Assembly: GCA_920105625.2 (NCBI GenBank)
Contig: OV050030.1
Coordinates: 183,834,315 to 183,898,314 of the forward strand
Source: Clusia tigrina
Taxonomy: Eukaryota; Arthropoda; Insecta; Diptera; Clusiidae
Reading direction: 5' to 3'
DNA length: 64,000 bases
A program made the position numbers and the translations under genes. The notes under the pieces were generated by a model. It saw only the letters and a list, made by a program, of their open reading frames with translations, was not told the origin of the DNA and searched no databases. Below, in pieces: positions 11,250 through 23,554 of this stretch. Each line of letters begins with the position of its first letter. Within the stretch, counting starts at the first letter, position 1.

Positions 11250-11872
11250 TTTGATTTAGATCAATTATTTCCAATGCTTGAAAAATAAGCAGTTGATAAT
11301 GGTATTAAAAAGCTGCAGCAGTCATTAAATGACAATATATTTGAAAAGATCCGGATCATAGAATATAAAGAAAAAGGAAATAAGATTTTCGAGAACATAA
11401 AAATAGAACTGACACCAAAAACAAAAAAAGGAATTAATGATGACAAAAAAAAAAAAAATTTACAAAAGTAACATGAGGATCCAATCTGGGGTGGCCACCC
11501 AGGAATCACTCGTACACTTAAGAATATAAAACAAAAATATTTTTGGAAAAATTTTACCAAAGATATAACCAAGTATGTTAAACAATGTGATCATTGCAAA
11601 AGAAACAAGTCACTAAAAAATATAAAACAAGAAATTACTATTACAGAAACACCTGCTACTGCATTCGATATACTGCAAATTGATACCATTGGACCATTAC
11701 CAACATCCGAAAATAACAATGTGTATGCAGTTACTACTATATGTGATTTAACGAAATATAATTTGAATACCAGTCCCAAATAAAACCGCAAACACCATAG
11801 TAAAAGCAATAGTTGACCACTTTATACTAATTTATTGTCCCAAGAAAAAAATTATTACTGACATGGGTACTG
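11250..11872 (+). pseudogene. mdg1/412-like integrase, N-terminal half
   Basis: Integrase would insert the cDNA into the chromosome. Visible parts are the HHCC zinc domain (WGGHPGITRTLKNIKQKYFW ... CDHCKRNK, about 11,490-11,610) and the start of the catalytic core (ILQIDTIGPLPTSENNNVY, first Asp of DDE). A stop follows after NTSPK near 11,780. The sequence ends at the second catalytic block (KKIITDMGT, 11,850-11,872), where Jockey 5' sequence begins (GCTAGTTGG). The rest of the core, including the catalytic Glu, is missing. Stops lie near 11,287, 11,469 and 11,780. Confidence 0.75.
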
Positions 11873-12285
11873 CTAGTTGGCAACTCTTACAAAGTGTAAA
11901 ACTAATCCGATAGTGATAATAAAATTTAACAAAAATCGAGGTTTTTAATGAGAAAATCATAACAATTTTGCGCAAGCGGGAAAATGCTAAATTTTCTGCG
12001 TCGGAAGAGTGCCGAGTGCAGTGATTCTGAGAATAACTATCTTAAAATTCTTAAATTTTTAAATAAAGTATAAAAACAAAAACAAAATATACAAAAATAA
12101 AATCAACAAGAATTATAAAGTAAGAAACAACAAATAATCCCAAAATGAGACAACCGGAAAATAGCACTCCTATTATACGGTTATGTATGTACACATATAC
12201 GTTAAATTAAAAACGGCTTAGCAAGTATCTAGTGTAGAGTTACCAAAGACCGTACCCCACCTAGAAGGGAAGGTCAACAATAAGA

Positions 12286-12440
12286 AGAAGAAAAACAACA
12301 ACAGCAACAGCAACAACAACAACAGAAGCAACAACAACAGCAGCAACAACCACAAAACAACAACAAGAGTAGCAACACCGAGAAAAACAACATCAGGAAC
12401 AACAACAGCAACATCAACAACTGCAAACACAAAAGAAACA
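12286..12440 (+). repeat. CAA/CAG-rich low-complexity tract
   Basis: CAA and CAG triplets dominate for about 150 bp in the Jockey leader just before ORF1. One frame would encode polyglutamine and another polyasparagine/serine, but both meet stops before joining ORF1. It may be a former Gln-rich N-terminus of ORF1 or an expanded leader repeat. Confidence 0.8.
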
Positions 12441-12531
12441 CCTTCTTCAGAATCCTTTCCGAAATTCCTGGAGACCTCAATGCCCTTCGCCCCAATCAAG
12501 CTCGTCTTATAATAAAAACAGCTCACAACAA

Positions 12532-13798
12532 ATGTCCAACAACAAATTGAACAACTTCAACGCCAGCTTCAGTTGCTATATAAACAACAGCAACCAGTCT
12601 CCCCAAGTCACAGTAAGTGTACCCTCCCACGACGAGGACTGGAAAACGGTTCTAAACAAGAAAAGGCAGAGAGAGAGTACAGGTAAGACAAAAACAATTC
12701 AAACACTAGCGAAACTTGATGAATACTGGTTAGGAGATCCGAAAGGAACCGAAAATCGATTTTCGTCCCTAGAAGAAATTGAAGAATGTGACCAAAACAC
12801 AGAACATAAAGAAAAAGTCTCTAAGCCCCCACCAATATTTGTTGTCAGAGTTACCAATATAGCTCCTCTAATGAAACTATTGTCTGAAGCTGCTCCAAAT
12901 TCATACGAATTAAAGCTCATAAACAATGAGCAAGTTAAAATCCAGGAATTTTCTCCGGAAACATACACGACAACAGTTAACCAGCTTGAGCTAAAAAACA
13001 CCGAATTTTTCACCTATAACCCAAAACAAGAAAGAGGTTTCAAAGTAGTACTCAAGAATATGCACCCATCTATAGGCACATATGAAATAACCCAAGCCCT
13101 GCAAAACCTCGGTCACTCTGTCACGAGTATTTGGAACATAAAGCGAAGAAACACAAAAAAACCTCTGCCAATGTTTATCATTGAGCTTCAAACAAACTCA
13201 AACAATAAAGAATTTTATGAAGTCAAATACCTGTTCCACACAAAAATTGTTTTTGAGCCCCCCGTCCGACTCGCGATATTCCCCAATGCGCTAACTGTCC
13301 TCAGTATGGGCATACAAAAACGTACTGTCGCAGGAAACCAACGTGAATTAAATGCGGCGGAAGCCACACGTCTTCAGACTGTGTACGTAAAAACAGATCA
13401 GATGAAGTCAAATGCGCCCTGTGTGAATTTAATCACCCAGCAAATTACAAAGGTTGTGTAGTTTCTGAAAATCTGCAGAAAATGAAATACCCACAATTAA
13501 CGAAAAACGACAATTTGCCTATGAATCCTACTCAACAACAGGAAGTTCTGGTAAATCCAAGTACATCAAAATAAAATCAAAATGTACTTTCATACGCTCA
13601 GGTACTGAAACACTCAATACAAGCAACTAATGAAAACACAACGGTCCTACCCATTAATACTGTCTCTGCAGAAACCCAAGCTCCGAACGAAATCCGAGAA
13701 ATGATAATGCTGCTCCGGCAAGTCATGCAACAAATCACAACAATGATGAACTTATTAGTGTCTCTCACGACTAAGAATTGCTCATCCTCAATCCCATA
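12532..13798 (+). pseudogene. Jockey ORF1, gag-like RNA-binding protein
   Basis: Starts MSNNKLNNFN at 12,532 and runs intact for about 240 residues, including the conserved Jockey ORF1 region (IFVVRVTNIAPLMKLL ... GFKVVLKNMHPS ... YEITQALQNLGHSVTSIWN). Near 13,258 the frame shifts. In the correct frame three knuckles are visible: CANCPQYGHTKTYC, a second whose first Cys is now a TGA (KCGGSHTSSDC), and CALCEFNHPANYKGC. The tail runs to about 13,798 and overlaps ORF2 by about 20 bases; there is one more stop near 13,573. The protein would coat element RNA and direct it to the nucleus. The frameshift and the lost knuckle Cys make it non-functional. Confidence 0.85.
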
Positions 13799-16271
13799 AA
13801 AATCATACTATGGAACGCTAATGGGTTGTCAAAACATTTACTAAAAATTAAAAAAATTCTTAAAACACACGCAATAGATATACTCCTAATATCTGAAACC
13901 CATTTCACCAACAAAAGCCATTTTCAGATTCCGAAATTTGAGTTTTATCACACCCTGCACTCAGATAATAAGGCTCATGCAGGTTCAGCAATATTAATAC
14001 GTAATAATATAAAACACTGTGTGAGCACATCTTATCGCGCAGAAGCTATACAAGCCACGAATATAATTGTTGATGACTGGAAAGGGCCAATTACAATTTC
14101 CGTTGTCTACAGCCCACCTAAACACACAATAAAAGTGGAGGAGTATGAGAAATTCTTTACGACCCTAGGCAATAGATTCCTAGCTGGAGGAGACTATAAC
14201 GCAAAGCACACATACTGGGCTTCCCGCCTGACTACACCAAAAGGTCGACAGCTTTATGCTGCCATTGGAAAATTAAATTTACTCCCTGTCTCTTCAGGTA
14301 CACCAATATACTGGCCAACAGTTGTAAGAAAAAGTCCCGACTTGACTGACTTCTGTGTGACGAAAGGTATCATGCTTAGTGATCTAAAATGTAGCCCATG
14401 TTTTGAGCTCTCTTCTGACCACTCTCCATTTCTGGTCGAGCTTAACAGCAATCTTGCCCTTCTTCCCAGCCAATGTAGCTTACATAATCACAAAACTGAT
14501 GGGAATCGCTTCCGATATATGGTATATTCCAAAACTGATTCAAAACTATCACTGAAATCTGGAGAAGACATCATTGCGGCTGTTGAACACTTCAACAACT
14601 GCCTGCAACAAGCTGCGTGGGACTCCACCCTCCACTGATTAAACGAAAATCAACGAACATCTCCAAACCTATAAAAGAAAAACTGAGAGACAAGCGATAT
14701 GCAAGAAAAAAGTGGCATCAAACTAGACATCCTGAGGACAAGAAAAAATTAAATGTGCTTACAAAAGAACTTAAAGAGATCCTTAATAACGAACGAAACA
14801 CCCAACTCCATCATTACCTCAGTAATCTCGATGCAACAGCTGCTACAGAATACTCTCTCTGGAAAGCAACTAGGAATCTAAAGAGACCCACAATGTTCCA
14901 ATCCGCTTTACGAATGGAAAATAACGAATGAGCTAAAAGTGACTTTGAAAGAGCAGTCACATTTGCCCGACACTTAAAAAGAGTATTTACCCCAAACGAA
15001 ATTGAGCCACCTGCATGTGTAACAGAAGAAGTGAAAAGTGTTCTGAGTAGTACCCATCAGATGGACCTGCCCATACGTAAATTTTTCAAATCTGAAGTGA
15101 AAGCAGCTATTGATAAGCCAAATATTAAAAAAGCCCCTGGGTACGAACTTATCACTATAAAAATAGTAAAATAACTTCCAGAGGAAGGAGTGACATACCT
15201 AACCTATTTATTTAAAGCGGTACTAACATCTGAATTTATACCTCCCCAATAGAAAGTGTCACAAGTAAAAATGATTCTACAACCCGGAAAAAGGGCTGAT
15301 AATGTTGAATCGTATCGCCCAATCAGCTTGTTACCGATTGCTTCTAAACTCATGGAAACCCTTTTCCTGAAAAGACTATTATAGAATAGCGAAACCTAAT
15401 TCCAACTTATCAATTTGGATTCAGGAAAAAACGCAGCACAATCGAACAGGTTCATAGGATTGATGAGTATATACACACTGCATTCGAACAGAAAAATATT
15501 GTACTGCGGCATTTCTTGACATCTCGCAAGCATTTGATCGCGTTTGGCACGATGGCTTGCTTTACAAAGTACAAACTACACTCCCCATTAACTACTATGT
15601 GTTAATCTTACACTCGGATATTTTTTCGTAAAGCAAGGTGAAGAACAATCAGAGCTCCATGAAAGCTCAGCAGGCGTACCCCTAGGAAGAGTCATGGGCC
15701 CAATACTTTATCTACTTCACACGTACGACTTACCATCAGCTGATGGAGTCACCATAGGTACCATTGCAGATGACACTGCTGTCCTAGCTGTTGACACTTT
15801 TCCACACTTAGCTTCCTCTAAAATCCAGAGTGGGCTAAACAAAATTACTGACTGGCTAAAAAAAATGGAGAATCAAGTTGAACGAAACAAAATCAGGCCA
15901 GGTTACATTCACTCTCAAACGAAACACCTGCCCACCCGTTAAACTCAACGGCATAAATATACCCCAATGTAATGAGGCTAGATACCTTGGGATGCACCTC
16001 GACAGAAGATTAACTTGGAAAACACATATATTTACAAAACGAAAATCACTCGGAATAAAGCTCAGAAATCTACACTGGCTCTTGAATCGAAACTCCAAAG
16101 TCTCAATCGATAGCAAATTGCTATTGTACTCAGCAATTTTAAAACCAGTTTGGACATACGGTATTCAGCTGTGGGGCACTGCGGCAACTTCTAATGTTGG
16201 AATACTTCAAAGATTCCAACAAAAGACCCTAACAATGATTGTAAACGCGCCCTATTATGTCACAAACCACC
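13778..16271 (+). pseudogene. Jockey ORF2, endonuclease-reverse transcriptase
   Basis: The endonuclease domain spans 13,778-14,460 with WNANGLS, ISETHF, AGSAILIRN, GGDYNAKH and SSDHSPFL all visible. A linker follows (14,617-14,931). The RT region 14,940-15,940 is broken repeatedly but recognisable: ESYRPISLLPIASKLMETLF, motif A in a shifted frame (FLDISQAFDRVWHDG, about 15,510-15,560), GVPLGRVMGPILY and motif C (TIADDTAVLA, about 15,760). The C-terminal part continues at 15,878 ([14 protein letters not shown] ... [19 protein letters not shown]) and stops at the truncation near 16,271. Motif A and the ADD box survive, but stops near 15,173, 15,250, 15,383 and frameshifts make it a pseudogene. 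Confidence 0.85.
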
Positions 16272-16306
16272 AAATATATACTCGTATACGAGTATATATC
16301 GTATAT

Positions 16307-16564
<258 letters not shown>

Positions 16565-16727
16565 TAGTTTTATAGTTAAAATTCAGACACCCATTTTGTA
16601 CAACTCTGGGTTATAAACCAATGTTGCTCATTATTCTTTCTCTCTTTTCCTATGTTCGTCAAAGCCCTGCTAAAACGGCCATTTGATCTTGAACATCGAA
16701 AGAGTGAAGAGAGGGTGCAAAACTGCG

Positions 16728-16778
16728 GTAAGTTTGTAGTACTTGATCATTATTGTACTAAATTTAATTATTTTACAG
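16728..16778 (+). other. Candidate 51-bp intron in the BEL-1 5' region
   Basis: GTAAGT follows AACTGCG at 16,728, a TACTAAAT branch-like motif lies at about 16,756-16,763, and TTATTTTACAG ends at 16,778. Length and signals match the small introns of flies. Splicing here would join a Met-started leader frame (from about 16,653) to sequence that stops at once, so a coding role is not supported. It could shape the leader RNA or be coincidental. Confidence 0.25.
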
Positions 16779-16999
16779 AATAAAAATACGTACAGCTGTC
16801 GTTGTTTTAAGCAAACCCTCTTTAGCCAAAGTCGTAGCCGCGACTCTTTATTCGCAGTTTTCGTTTTGTTTTAACTGCGTCGCTTCCACTGCCGTGAAGC
16901 ATTGACTATGTAAAGTAAGTAAAGCCCAGTTCCACCTTGTCTACTGCCACCGAAAATACCTCTGTTGCAGCCGCAAGTACCAACACCACCGCCAGTTCA

Positions 17000-18340
17000 T
17001 CAGAACTAACTTCAATGTTGGAAATGCAGAAGCCAATCGACGTTCTTCAAAGACAGATAAAATAATTCCAGGTAAGGTTAGGTGAACAAAATCGCCATTG
17101 CCAAGGGCTGGAGACTGCATTGCGTAGCTCAGTGCATCTAGTTAATGATGCATACATCGCCGCCGCCACAACTATAGTACCCGTTGTTGCGGAATCGTTG
17201 ACTGCAGCTGCACGTGCCCTAGTACATAACCTCCCAGATTTGTCGGTTAGCTGAGAACAGTTACGTTTTTTCTTCGCTGCCGACGTCAACTGTGAGCGCC
17301 GTCTTTGCGCCAATATATGCAATAACGAACCAAGCGCACACTACACCAAGTCATTCCGGCGTGTCTTATACATCGCCCCCGGCCTTTAATAATTTCAACA
17401 ATTTTACGCGTACGCCTATGCCAACAAATGAGTTATCATTTTTGTCAAATTCAACAACAGTACAACAAAAATTGCAAGATTTGCCCGAGTTCAATGGGGA
17501 ACCAGAAGACTGGCCTATCTTTTATACATCCTACATCCAGTCGACTTCAGCGTACAACTACACCAATCTGGAAAATAATCAGCGGTTGCAGAAAGCTGTT
17601 AAGAGAGAAGCGCGCGAGGTGATCAAATCGCTTTTAATGCACCCAGATAACGTCGGTGCCGCCATAGAACAGCTTCGCTTTCGCTTCGGACATCCCGAAC
17701 AACTAATTCAGAGCCAGTTACGTCCAGCATGGGAGTTGCCTAATATTTCGGAGAATGCATTGCACAAGTTGTTGCCATTTGCTACCAAGGTGAAAAATTT
17801 ATCAATATTCCTGCAATCTGTGAATGGCCAACAATACATCGCCAATCCTACGCTATTGGAGGAATTAGTGTCGAAGCTCCCAATGAGTAGAAAACTGGAG
17901 TGGGCTAGAGTAGCCGCCTCCATACAGCCGTATCCGACAATTATACATTTTAGCGCTTGGGTAACTGAACTTGCAAACTTAAGATGTACAGTGCAAGAAG
18001 TCGACAGTAACGAACAAATGCGCCGTGTGGTCCTGCACACATCCGAAAAACGGTGTCCAAGTGTGAGTCCCTTAAAGTGTCCCGTATGCCAGTGGGAGCA
18101 TAAACTGCAAGATTGTCGCCGTTTCCTTAGTGCTACAGTGCCAGATAGATGGGATTTTATAAAGAGACGTCGTGCTTGTTTTTCGTGCGTGAACGTGGGC
18201 CGTTACACGCGTAACTGTCACCGCAAGAAATATTGTTCGGAAGAGGGTTGCCGACGCAGACACCACGGCCTACTGCACGAAGCCACTGCTAGAAATCCCA
18301 TCTCTAGTGCCCGAATTGAACAACGAGTTGAAGTACGAGG
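17000..18340 (+). pseudogene. gag: BEL-1 gag (capsid and zinc-binding region)
   Basis: The N-terminal part (about 17,000-17,290) is broken by stops. The open part from 17,292 contains the typical Pao-type capsid stretch LPEFNGEPEDWPIFYTSY, followed by NNQRLQKAVKREAREVIKSL and AIEQLRFRFGHPEQLI. Cys/His-rich blocks at about 18,078-18,290 (CPVCQWEHKLQDC, RACFSCVNVGRYTRNCH, CSEEGCRRRHHGLLHE) are the nucleic-acid-binding part. In the second knuckle the usual GH pair is VGR, so a ligand His is altered. The frame continues unbroken into protease, as expected for a Gag-Pol fusion in this family. Confidence 0.85.
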
Positions 18341-21300
18341 AAGCGTGTTGAGTTGCGCGGCTGTTGGCAGCACTAAACCCAAGCTACTCTTTCGTGTGCT
18401 ACCTGTAACATTGTATGGTGAAAATAACCGGATCGATACATACACCTTATTGGATGAAGGTTCTTCGATTACAATGTTAGACAGCGAATTAGCCAAGCAG
18501 TTAGGAGTACGTGGCCATCAACACAGTTTAAATATACAATGGTTTGGAGGAAGGGCAGCGCAAGAGCCGTCTGAGGGTTTAGACATTGAAATCAGCAGGA
18601 CTGGTAAAAATAAGCGCCATCTGCTGCGCAATGTATATTCCGTAGCTAACCTCAATTTGCCCACGCAGAGTTTAAGTCGTGACGATCTAAAGAGTGGAGA
18701 CAAATCAATTTCGTCTCTCCCCTTCCAGCCATATTCCGATGCTGTACCACAGCTTTTGATTGGAATTGACCACGCACACCTAGGTTTACCGACTTATATA
18801 AAAAGGGTTAGTGATCAAGGCCCGTACGCTTGCAACACTGAACTGGGATGGGTAGTTTTCGGACCAACTAGCCGAGCGCCGTTAACCACCCACTCTTGCT
18901 TGTTTGTACGCACCTAAGAAGAAGAAGAAGACTTGCCCGATAATTATACTGCAGTTTTACACGGACTGGAAAGCATCCAGAAAAAGATGAAACGTGATAC
19001 AACGTTTACAACAACGTAGAAAGGTGTCATCGAAGGGTACTTGAGCAAAGGGTACGCTCGTCAACCCAAATAAACCGAAAAAATTTGTTTTGTTTTCGAC
19101 GCAGCCGCTCAAGTTGGAGGGGTATCTGTGAACTCTAGGTTGTTAAAGGGGCCACAGCTCTACTTATCACTACCTTCGATTTTATTTAATTTTAGAACAG
19201 GTGCAGTTGCAGTTTGCGGAGATATTAAAGAGATATTCCACCAGGTAGCTATACAGCCAGCTGATAGGTGCGCACAGTGTTTTCTATTGCGTGATGGCGA
19301 GAATAATAAGCCGCCTGAGGAGTATGAAATGAGAGTAATGAACTTCCGGCGCCGCGTGCTCGCCCTGCTCGGCCCAATATGTTATGAGACTGAACGCCAG
19401 GGAACACCGCGAAAGTTGAAGCAATCTTTGCGATTGAAGCAATCTTTGATCACCATTATATTGATGATTGTGTCGACAGTTTTAGTTCGACTCAAGAGGC
19501 CATGGATATCTCAAAGCAGGTTCGCGAAATTTACAGCGATGGTGGGTTCGAATTACGCGGATTCGTATCGAACTCAAAGGAAGTAGTCAAAGAATTGGAT
19601 GGCAGTACGACAACGAAACAGATCGCTGCAGGTGAGAGTACAGAGAAGGTTATTGGGTTATATTGGTAATCGACAAGCGATCATTTTAAATTTTATCTGA
19701 AGTTCCATCGTATTGAAGACACAGTAATCGCAGGAGAGAGGAGTCCTACAAAAAGAGAAATCCTTAGCATTATTTTGTCAACGTTTGACCCGCTGGGGTT
19801 TTTAAGCTATTTTACCGTTGCAGCCAAATCTCTTATGCGTGAAGTTTGACGTCGTGAAGTCCGTTGAGATGAGTCCATCCCTAACGACGTGAACGTATTA
19901 TGGGAACAGTGGCGTCAGCAGATGCACAAGGTAACGGAATTTCGTGTGCCGCGATTCTACTTCTCTTATAGTGTGCCCTAAGATTAAGAGCTGCATGTGT
20001 TTGTTGACGCCAGCGAAGAGGCCATTGCTGCACTCGCCTACTGGAGGTCAAGAGGGCCGAATGGTGAAGTTGAAGTTATTTTAGTCTGTGTGAAAACGAA
20101 GTGCGCCCCGCTAAAGGCTGTAACCATTCCACGCCTAGAATTGCAAGCAGCTGTGCTAGGCGTACGTCTAAGGAAATTGATATTGGACAATCACCAATTG
20201 CGCCGTCAACGATGCTGCTTATGGAGCGAATCTAAAACATTTTGAAATGGATTGGCAGAAAACATCGACGCTACAAACCGTATGTGGCGCACCGCGTTGC
20301 AGAGATTATAAGCGGGAGTGAAGTTCGCGAATGGAGATGGGTACCAACCAAAGACAATGCAGCCGACGATGCGACAAGAAGCAACAAAAGCGTTGATTTT
20401 TCACAAAAATCTCGCTGGCTGCAGGGACCGAATTTCTTGAGATGCGATGAGGATACGTGGCCATCTGAAGAAAACGATGCTAGAGTCATTGTGGAAGCGG
20501 ATAAAGAACTCCGCCCCAGATTTGCTTTAATTGCCAGCAACAACATTTTTATTGATTATAATCGTTTTTCAAGTTTAATTAGGTTAAAGAAATCAGTAGC
20601 CTGGATTCTTCACTTCATATATCGATGTCGTAAACGGGAGCTAGAATATCATGACTATGGGCTTACTGCAGCTGAGATTGAAGCTGCCGAGCATCTGTTA
20701 TACCTGCGCGTTCAAACAGAATCATTCGCTTCAGAACGCAACTGTATCATAATCGGTCAAGGTATACCAAAAGCCAGCTCATTAAAACAACTTTCACCAT
20801 ACCTGGACGACGACGGACTACTTCGCGTGCAAGGGCGTATAGATGCAGCCAGCTTCTTGCCGTATAACGCCAGACGCCCAATTATACTGCCGTATGGGCA
20901 CACCTTTACACGGTTGGTCGTCCGTTATCACCATTGCCAGATGAAGCACCAGAATCACGAGGCGACTATAAGCAATATTCGTCAGAAATACTGGATTCCC
21001 AGAATAAGACAGCTGCTACGAAGTGTAATAGCTGCATGTAAATGTTGCCATATCAGCAAGGCTGAACCGCACACGCCCATAATGGGTACTTTACATGAAG
21101 ATCGGCTTGAGCCATTCGTGCGGCCCTTTACCTATACATGACTCGACTATTTTGGGCCTATTTGCGTTACGATAGGCCGGCGTACTGAGAAGCGCTGGGT
21201 CGCGCTATTTACGTGCCTCACAGTACGCGCAATACACTTAGAGATCGCCCACGACTTATCGACGGATTGCTGCATAATCGCCGTGCGCAATTTCATGAAT

Positions 21301-21967
21301 CGGAGAGGGGTTCCGGCACGTCTACGATCCGATAATGGAAAAAACTGCCAAAGAAGAAGCGAAACGTTTTTCTGGAGTTTTTGATACCGAGCGTGCTCAA
21401 AACGAATTGTCAACGAAGGGAGTTGAGTGGTTCTTAAACTGCCCTGCCAACCCATCGGAAGGAGGAGTATGGGAAAGGATGGTGCAGTGCGTTCTCCGAC
21501 ATTCATTAAAAGAAGGAGTGCCACGGGAGCATGTCCTATAGAACTTTCTGATAGAAACAGAGAATATAGTAAACTCACGCCCATTGACGCACCTATCCAT
21601 CTCTCCCGACGAAGAGGAACCACTAACACTGAATCACTTCCTGATTGGCGAAGGTAATGCCTCGAAAACGCCAACGGTCTATACTCCTGAAGAAAAGGTA
21701 ATTGGTTTACGCAAATAGTGGCGCATTGCACGGAGCCTAAGGAACGCATTCTGGAAACGATGGGTACTGGAGTATCTGCCTCCGCTAACCCGAAGAGTCA
21801 AGTGGTGTCAACGAACAGCACCTCTTAGAGAGGGTGATGCAGTATTTATTTGTTATCCGAATATGCCAAGAAATCTGTGGCGACGTGGAATTGTTGAGCG
21901 AGTGCACACTGGCGCGGATGGTGTAGTTCAGCGTGCGGACGTGCGTACGGTTGGCGGACTTCTGTAA
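18341..21967 (+). pseudogene. pol: BEL-1 pol: protease, RT, RNase H, integrase
   Basis: Protease: YTLLDEGSSITMLDSEL and LIGIDHAHLGL, open to 18,917. RT: FDAAAQVGGVSVNSRLLKGP (about 19,096), motif A CGDIKEIFHQVAIQP (about 19,218), then a frameshift, and motif C YIDDC (about 19,457) in another frame. RNase H: VFVDASEEAIAALAYWRS (about 20,000), IPRLELQAAVLG, and a Ser-Glu-Ser in place of the usual SDS. The tether RWVPTKDNAADDATR is at about 20,340. Integrase: RPIILPYGHTFTRLVV, HHCC with CKCCHISKAEP, then core blocks on both sides of a stop at 21,139 (RLRSDNGKNC, about 21,330; GGVWERMVQCVLRHSL). The end is GADGVVQRADVRTVGG at about 21,960. Stops occur near 18,915, 19,667, 19,848, 21,139, 21,540 and 21,717. 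Confidence 0.87.
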
Positions 21968-22134
21968 CGAGCGGTATCTAAACTGGCAGTCTTGGATCTG
22001 GAGAATAGGGAAGCTGATCGCTCCACGGGGGTGGGGGTGTTGGAAAATAGTCTTATTAACTTTCGTTAGAGTACAGTTCCATACATACATACGAGTACAT
22101 ATATACATGCGTACATTAAATATTATTGAACATA

Positions 22135-23425
22135 CGAGGGCGGATTGATATTGAAGCTACCTAGCGCTAGATGGCAGCACAAACACAAAAACTTTTTTTT
22201 TAGAAATTGCGATCTGTCAAACGTCAGCTGTTAAAATTTCACCCAAACTCATCGATTAGTTTATTTGTTGTAGTCGTTTGAAGTAAGCAACTTTTGTGTT
22301 TCTTGAAAAATGGAAAAAAGCGAATTTCGTGTAGTGATTAAACACTAATATTTGAAAGGGAAAACGGCGAAAGAGACCAAAGAAAAGCTCGATAAACATT
22401 ACGGTGAGTCTGCTCCGTCAGATTACATGGTAAAATATTGGATTGCTGAATTTAAACGCGGCCGAACAAGCACTGCAACAACAATTCCATCAACAGGAAG
22501 GCCAAAAGAGGTGGTTACTGAAGAAAATATCAAGAAAATCCTCGATATCGTTATGAATGATCGCCGAGTCAAGTTGCGTGAGATTGTTGAAATGGTAAAC
22601 ATATCATATGAACTTGTGTTCAACATTTTGCATGAAGATTTGCATACGAGAAAGCTATCGGCAGGATGTGAGCAGCGTTTGCTCAGTGTCGAACAAAATC
22701 GAGTTCGACAGACCACTTCACAGCTATATCTGGACATATAAAGCGTAATCCTGTTGATTTTTGGCGTCGATTAATAACTGTTGATGAAACGTGGGTCCAC
22801 CACTACACACCTGAAACCAGAAATCAATCGAAACAATGGGTGGAAGCTGGTGAAAGTGCTCCGAAGAAGGCGAAGGCAGTGAAATCGGCTGGCAAGGGTA
22901 TGGCCACTGTATTTTGGGATGCACACGGAATATTGCTCATCAATTATCTTGAAAAAGGATCCACAATCAGAGGAAAGTATTATCGTGCATTATTGGATCT
23001 ATTGATTGATGCAATCTAGGAAAAACGACCACATTTAAAGAAGAAAAAAATGCTCTTTCTTCAAGACAACGCACCGGTTCACACAGCATTAGATACGAAG
23101 CTAAAATTACGTGAAATACACTTCGAATTGGTTAATCATCCACCTTAGAGTCCAGATTTAGCTCCTAGTGACTTTTTCCTATTTCCAAACTTGAAAAAAT
23201 GGCTCGCAGGAAAAAGATTCATCTCAAACGAAGAAGTGATTACCAAAACTAACGCGTATTTTGAGGGGTTCCCGAAATCGTATTATTCAGATGGTATAAA
23301 AAAGTTGGAATATCGTCTTACTAAGTGTGTCGAAGTAAAAGGAGACTATGTTGAGAAATAAATGGTTTTTGAACAAAAAAATGTTTTTTTCCTACTTAGG
23401 TAGCTTAAATATCAATCCGCCCTCG
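22135..23425 (+). mobile_element. mariner transposon, irritans-type, copy 1
   Basis: A 1,291-bp DNA transposon bounded by inverted repeats CGAGGGCGGATTGATATT and AATATCAATCCGCCCTCG, flanked by duplicated TA (22,133-22,134 and 23,426-23,427). It carries one decayed transposase gene. The insertion splits the 184-bp repeat, whose empty version lies at 6,816-6,817. Copy 2 at 50,105-51,344 shares the same termini and internal sequence. The start MEKSEFRVVIKH and the WVHHYTPET block match the irritans subfamily (Himar group). Confidence 0.96.
22310..23361 (+). pseudogene. mariner transposase, inactivated (copy 1)
   Basis: The transposase binds the inverted repeats and performs cut-and-paste at TA. 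The frame starts at ATG 22,310 (MEKSEFRVVIKH), but codon 13 is already TAA. The N-terminal helix-turn-helix region follows (ERVVTEENIKKI-like segment reading EVVTEENIKKILDIV). The catalytic DD34D residues are all recognisable: TVDETWVHHYTPE (about 22,780), LFLQDNAPVH (about 23,050) and SPDLAPSDFFLF (about 23,155). Further stops occur at about 22,739, 23,018 and just before SPDL (about 23,147), and the frame shifts near 22,670. It ends VKGDYVEK at 23,361. Non-functional, but length is near the usual 345-350 residues. Confidence 0.93.
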
Positions 23426-23554
23426 TAAATACTACACTTCTTTGTTGCCATAGACTAACATTGAACTCGCTCATGAACGGTGTCCTATTGCGTCAACGTA
23501 TGAACCAGACAGCTTTGCTACGCCGTAATTACTTGTATCGCTGGCTCAGCATAA

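Larger units (their letters stand above)
7353..11872 (+). mobile_element. mdg1/412-lineage Ty3/gypsy retrotransposon, 3'-truncated
   Basis: In order on the plus strand: a possible primer-binding site starting TGGCGATT at 7,353, a small membrane-type ORF, gag in two parts, protease, RT, RNase H, and an integrase that stops abruptly at about 11,872. The RT blocks LMSGFHQIELDKN, RDITSFSTN, LKIAPNSFQRMMTIAFAG and FVYMDDLVVLG, and the later YLGHKCTDKGILP, are hallmarks of the 412/mdg1 group. The element has several in-frame stops and frameshifts and a mutated protease site. Its downstream half (integrase core, 3' LTR) is not found after the adjoining Jockey element or elsewhere in the window, so it was lost or moved. 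Confidence 0.85.
11873..16271 (+). mobile_element. Jockey-clade non-LTR retrotransposon, 3'-truncated
   Basis: It begins abruptly inside the mdg1-like integrase near 11,873. It has a 5' leader of about 660 bp with a CAA/CAG-rich tract, ORF1 with three zinc knuckles, and ORF2 with endonuclease and RT. It ends at about 16,271 within the C-terminal block ([14 protein letters not shown], then NAPYYVTN), where simple repeat takes over. That block and the endonuclease style (WNANGLSKH, FLAGGDYNAKH, SSDHSPFLVEL) are diagnostic of the Jockey clade. The missing 3' end, poly(A) tail and target duplication imply truncation when the BEL/(TA)n material arrived, or a later deletion. Confidence 0.87.
22038..23554 (+). 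repeat. BEL-1 3' LTR start plus second copy of the 184-bp repeat, split by mariner
   Basis: TGTTGGAAAATAGTCTTATT begins right after the G-rich polypurine-like tract. From 22,067 the sequence matches 6,756-6,939, continuing after the mariner at 23,426-23,554. Either the 184-bp sequence is part of a long LTR absent from the 5' copy, or it is an independent repeat that entered the 3' LTR. Just after it, AGACCTAAATTTTGTAACA resembles AGACACCCATTTTGTACA of the 5' LTR, which favours an insertion in the 3' LTR. The true LTR end is not visible. Confidence 0.6.

Noticed and set aside
11873..16271. Telomeric retrotransposon (TART/HeT-A type) identity for the Jockey-clade element
   Set aside because: The ORF2 C-terminal block and organisation fit general Jockey-clade elements. 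There is no head-to-tail telomeric array, and the copy lies nested in other TEs.
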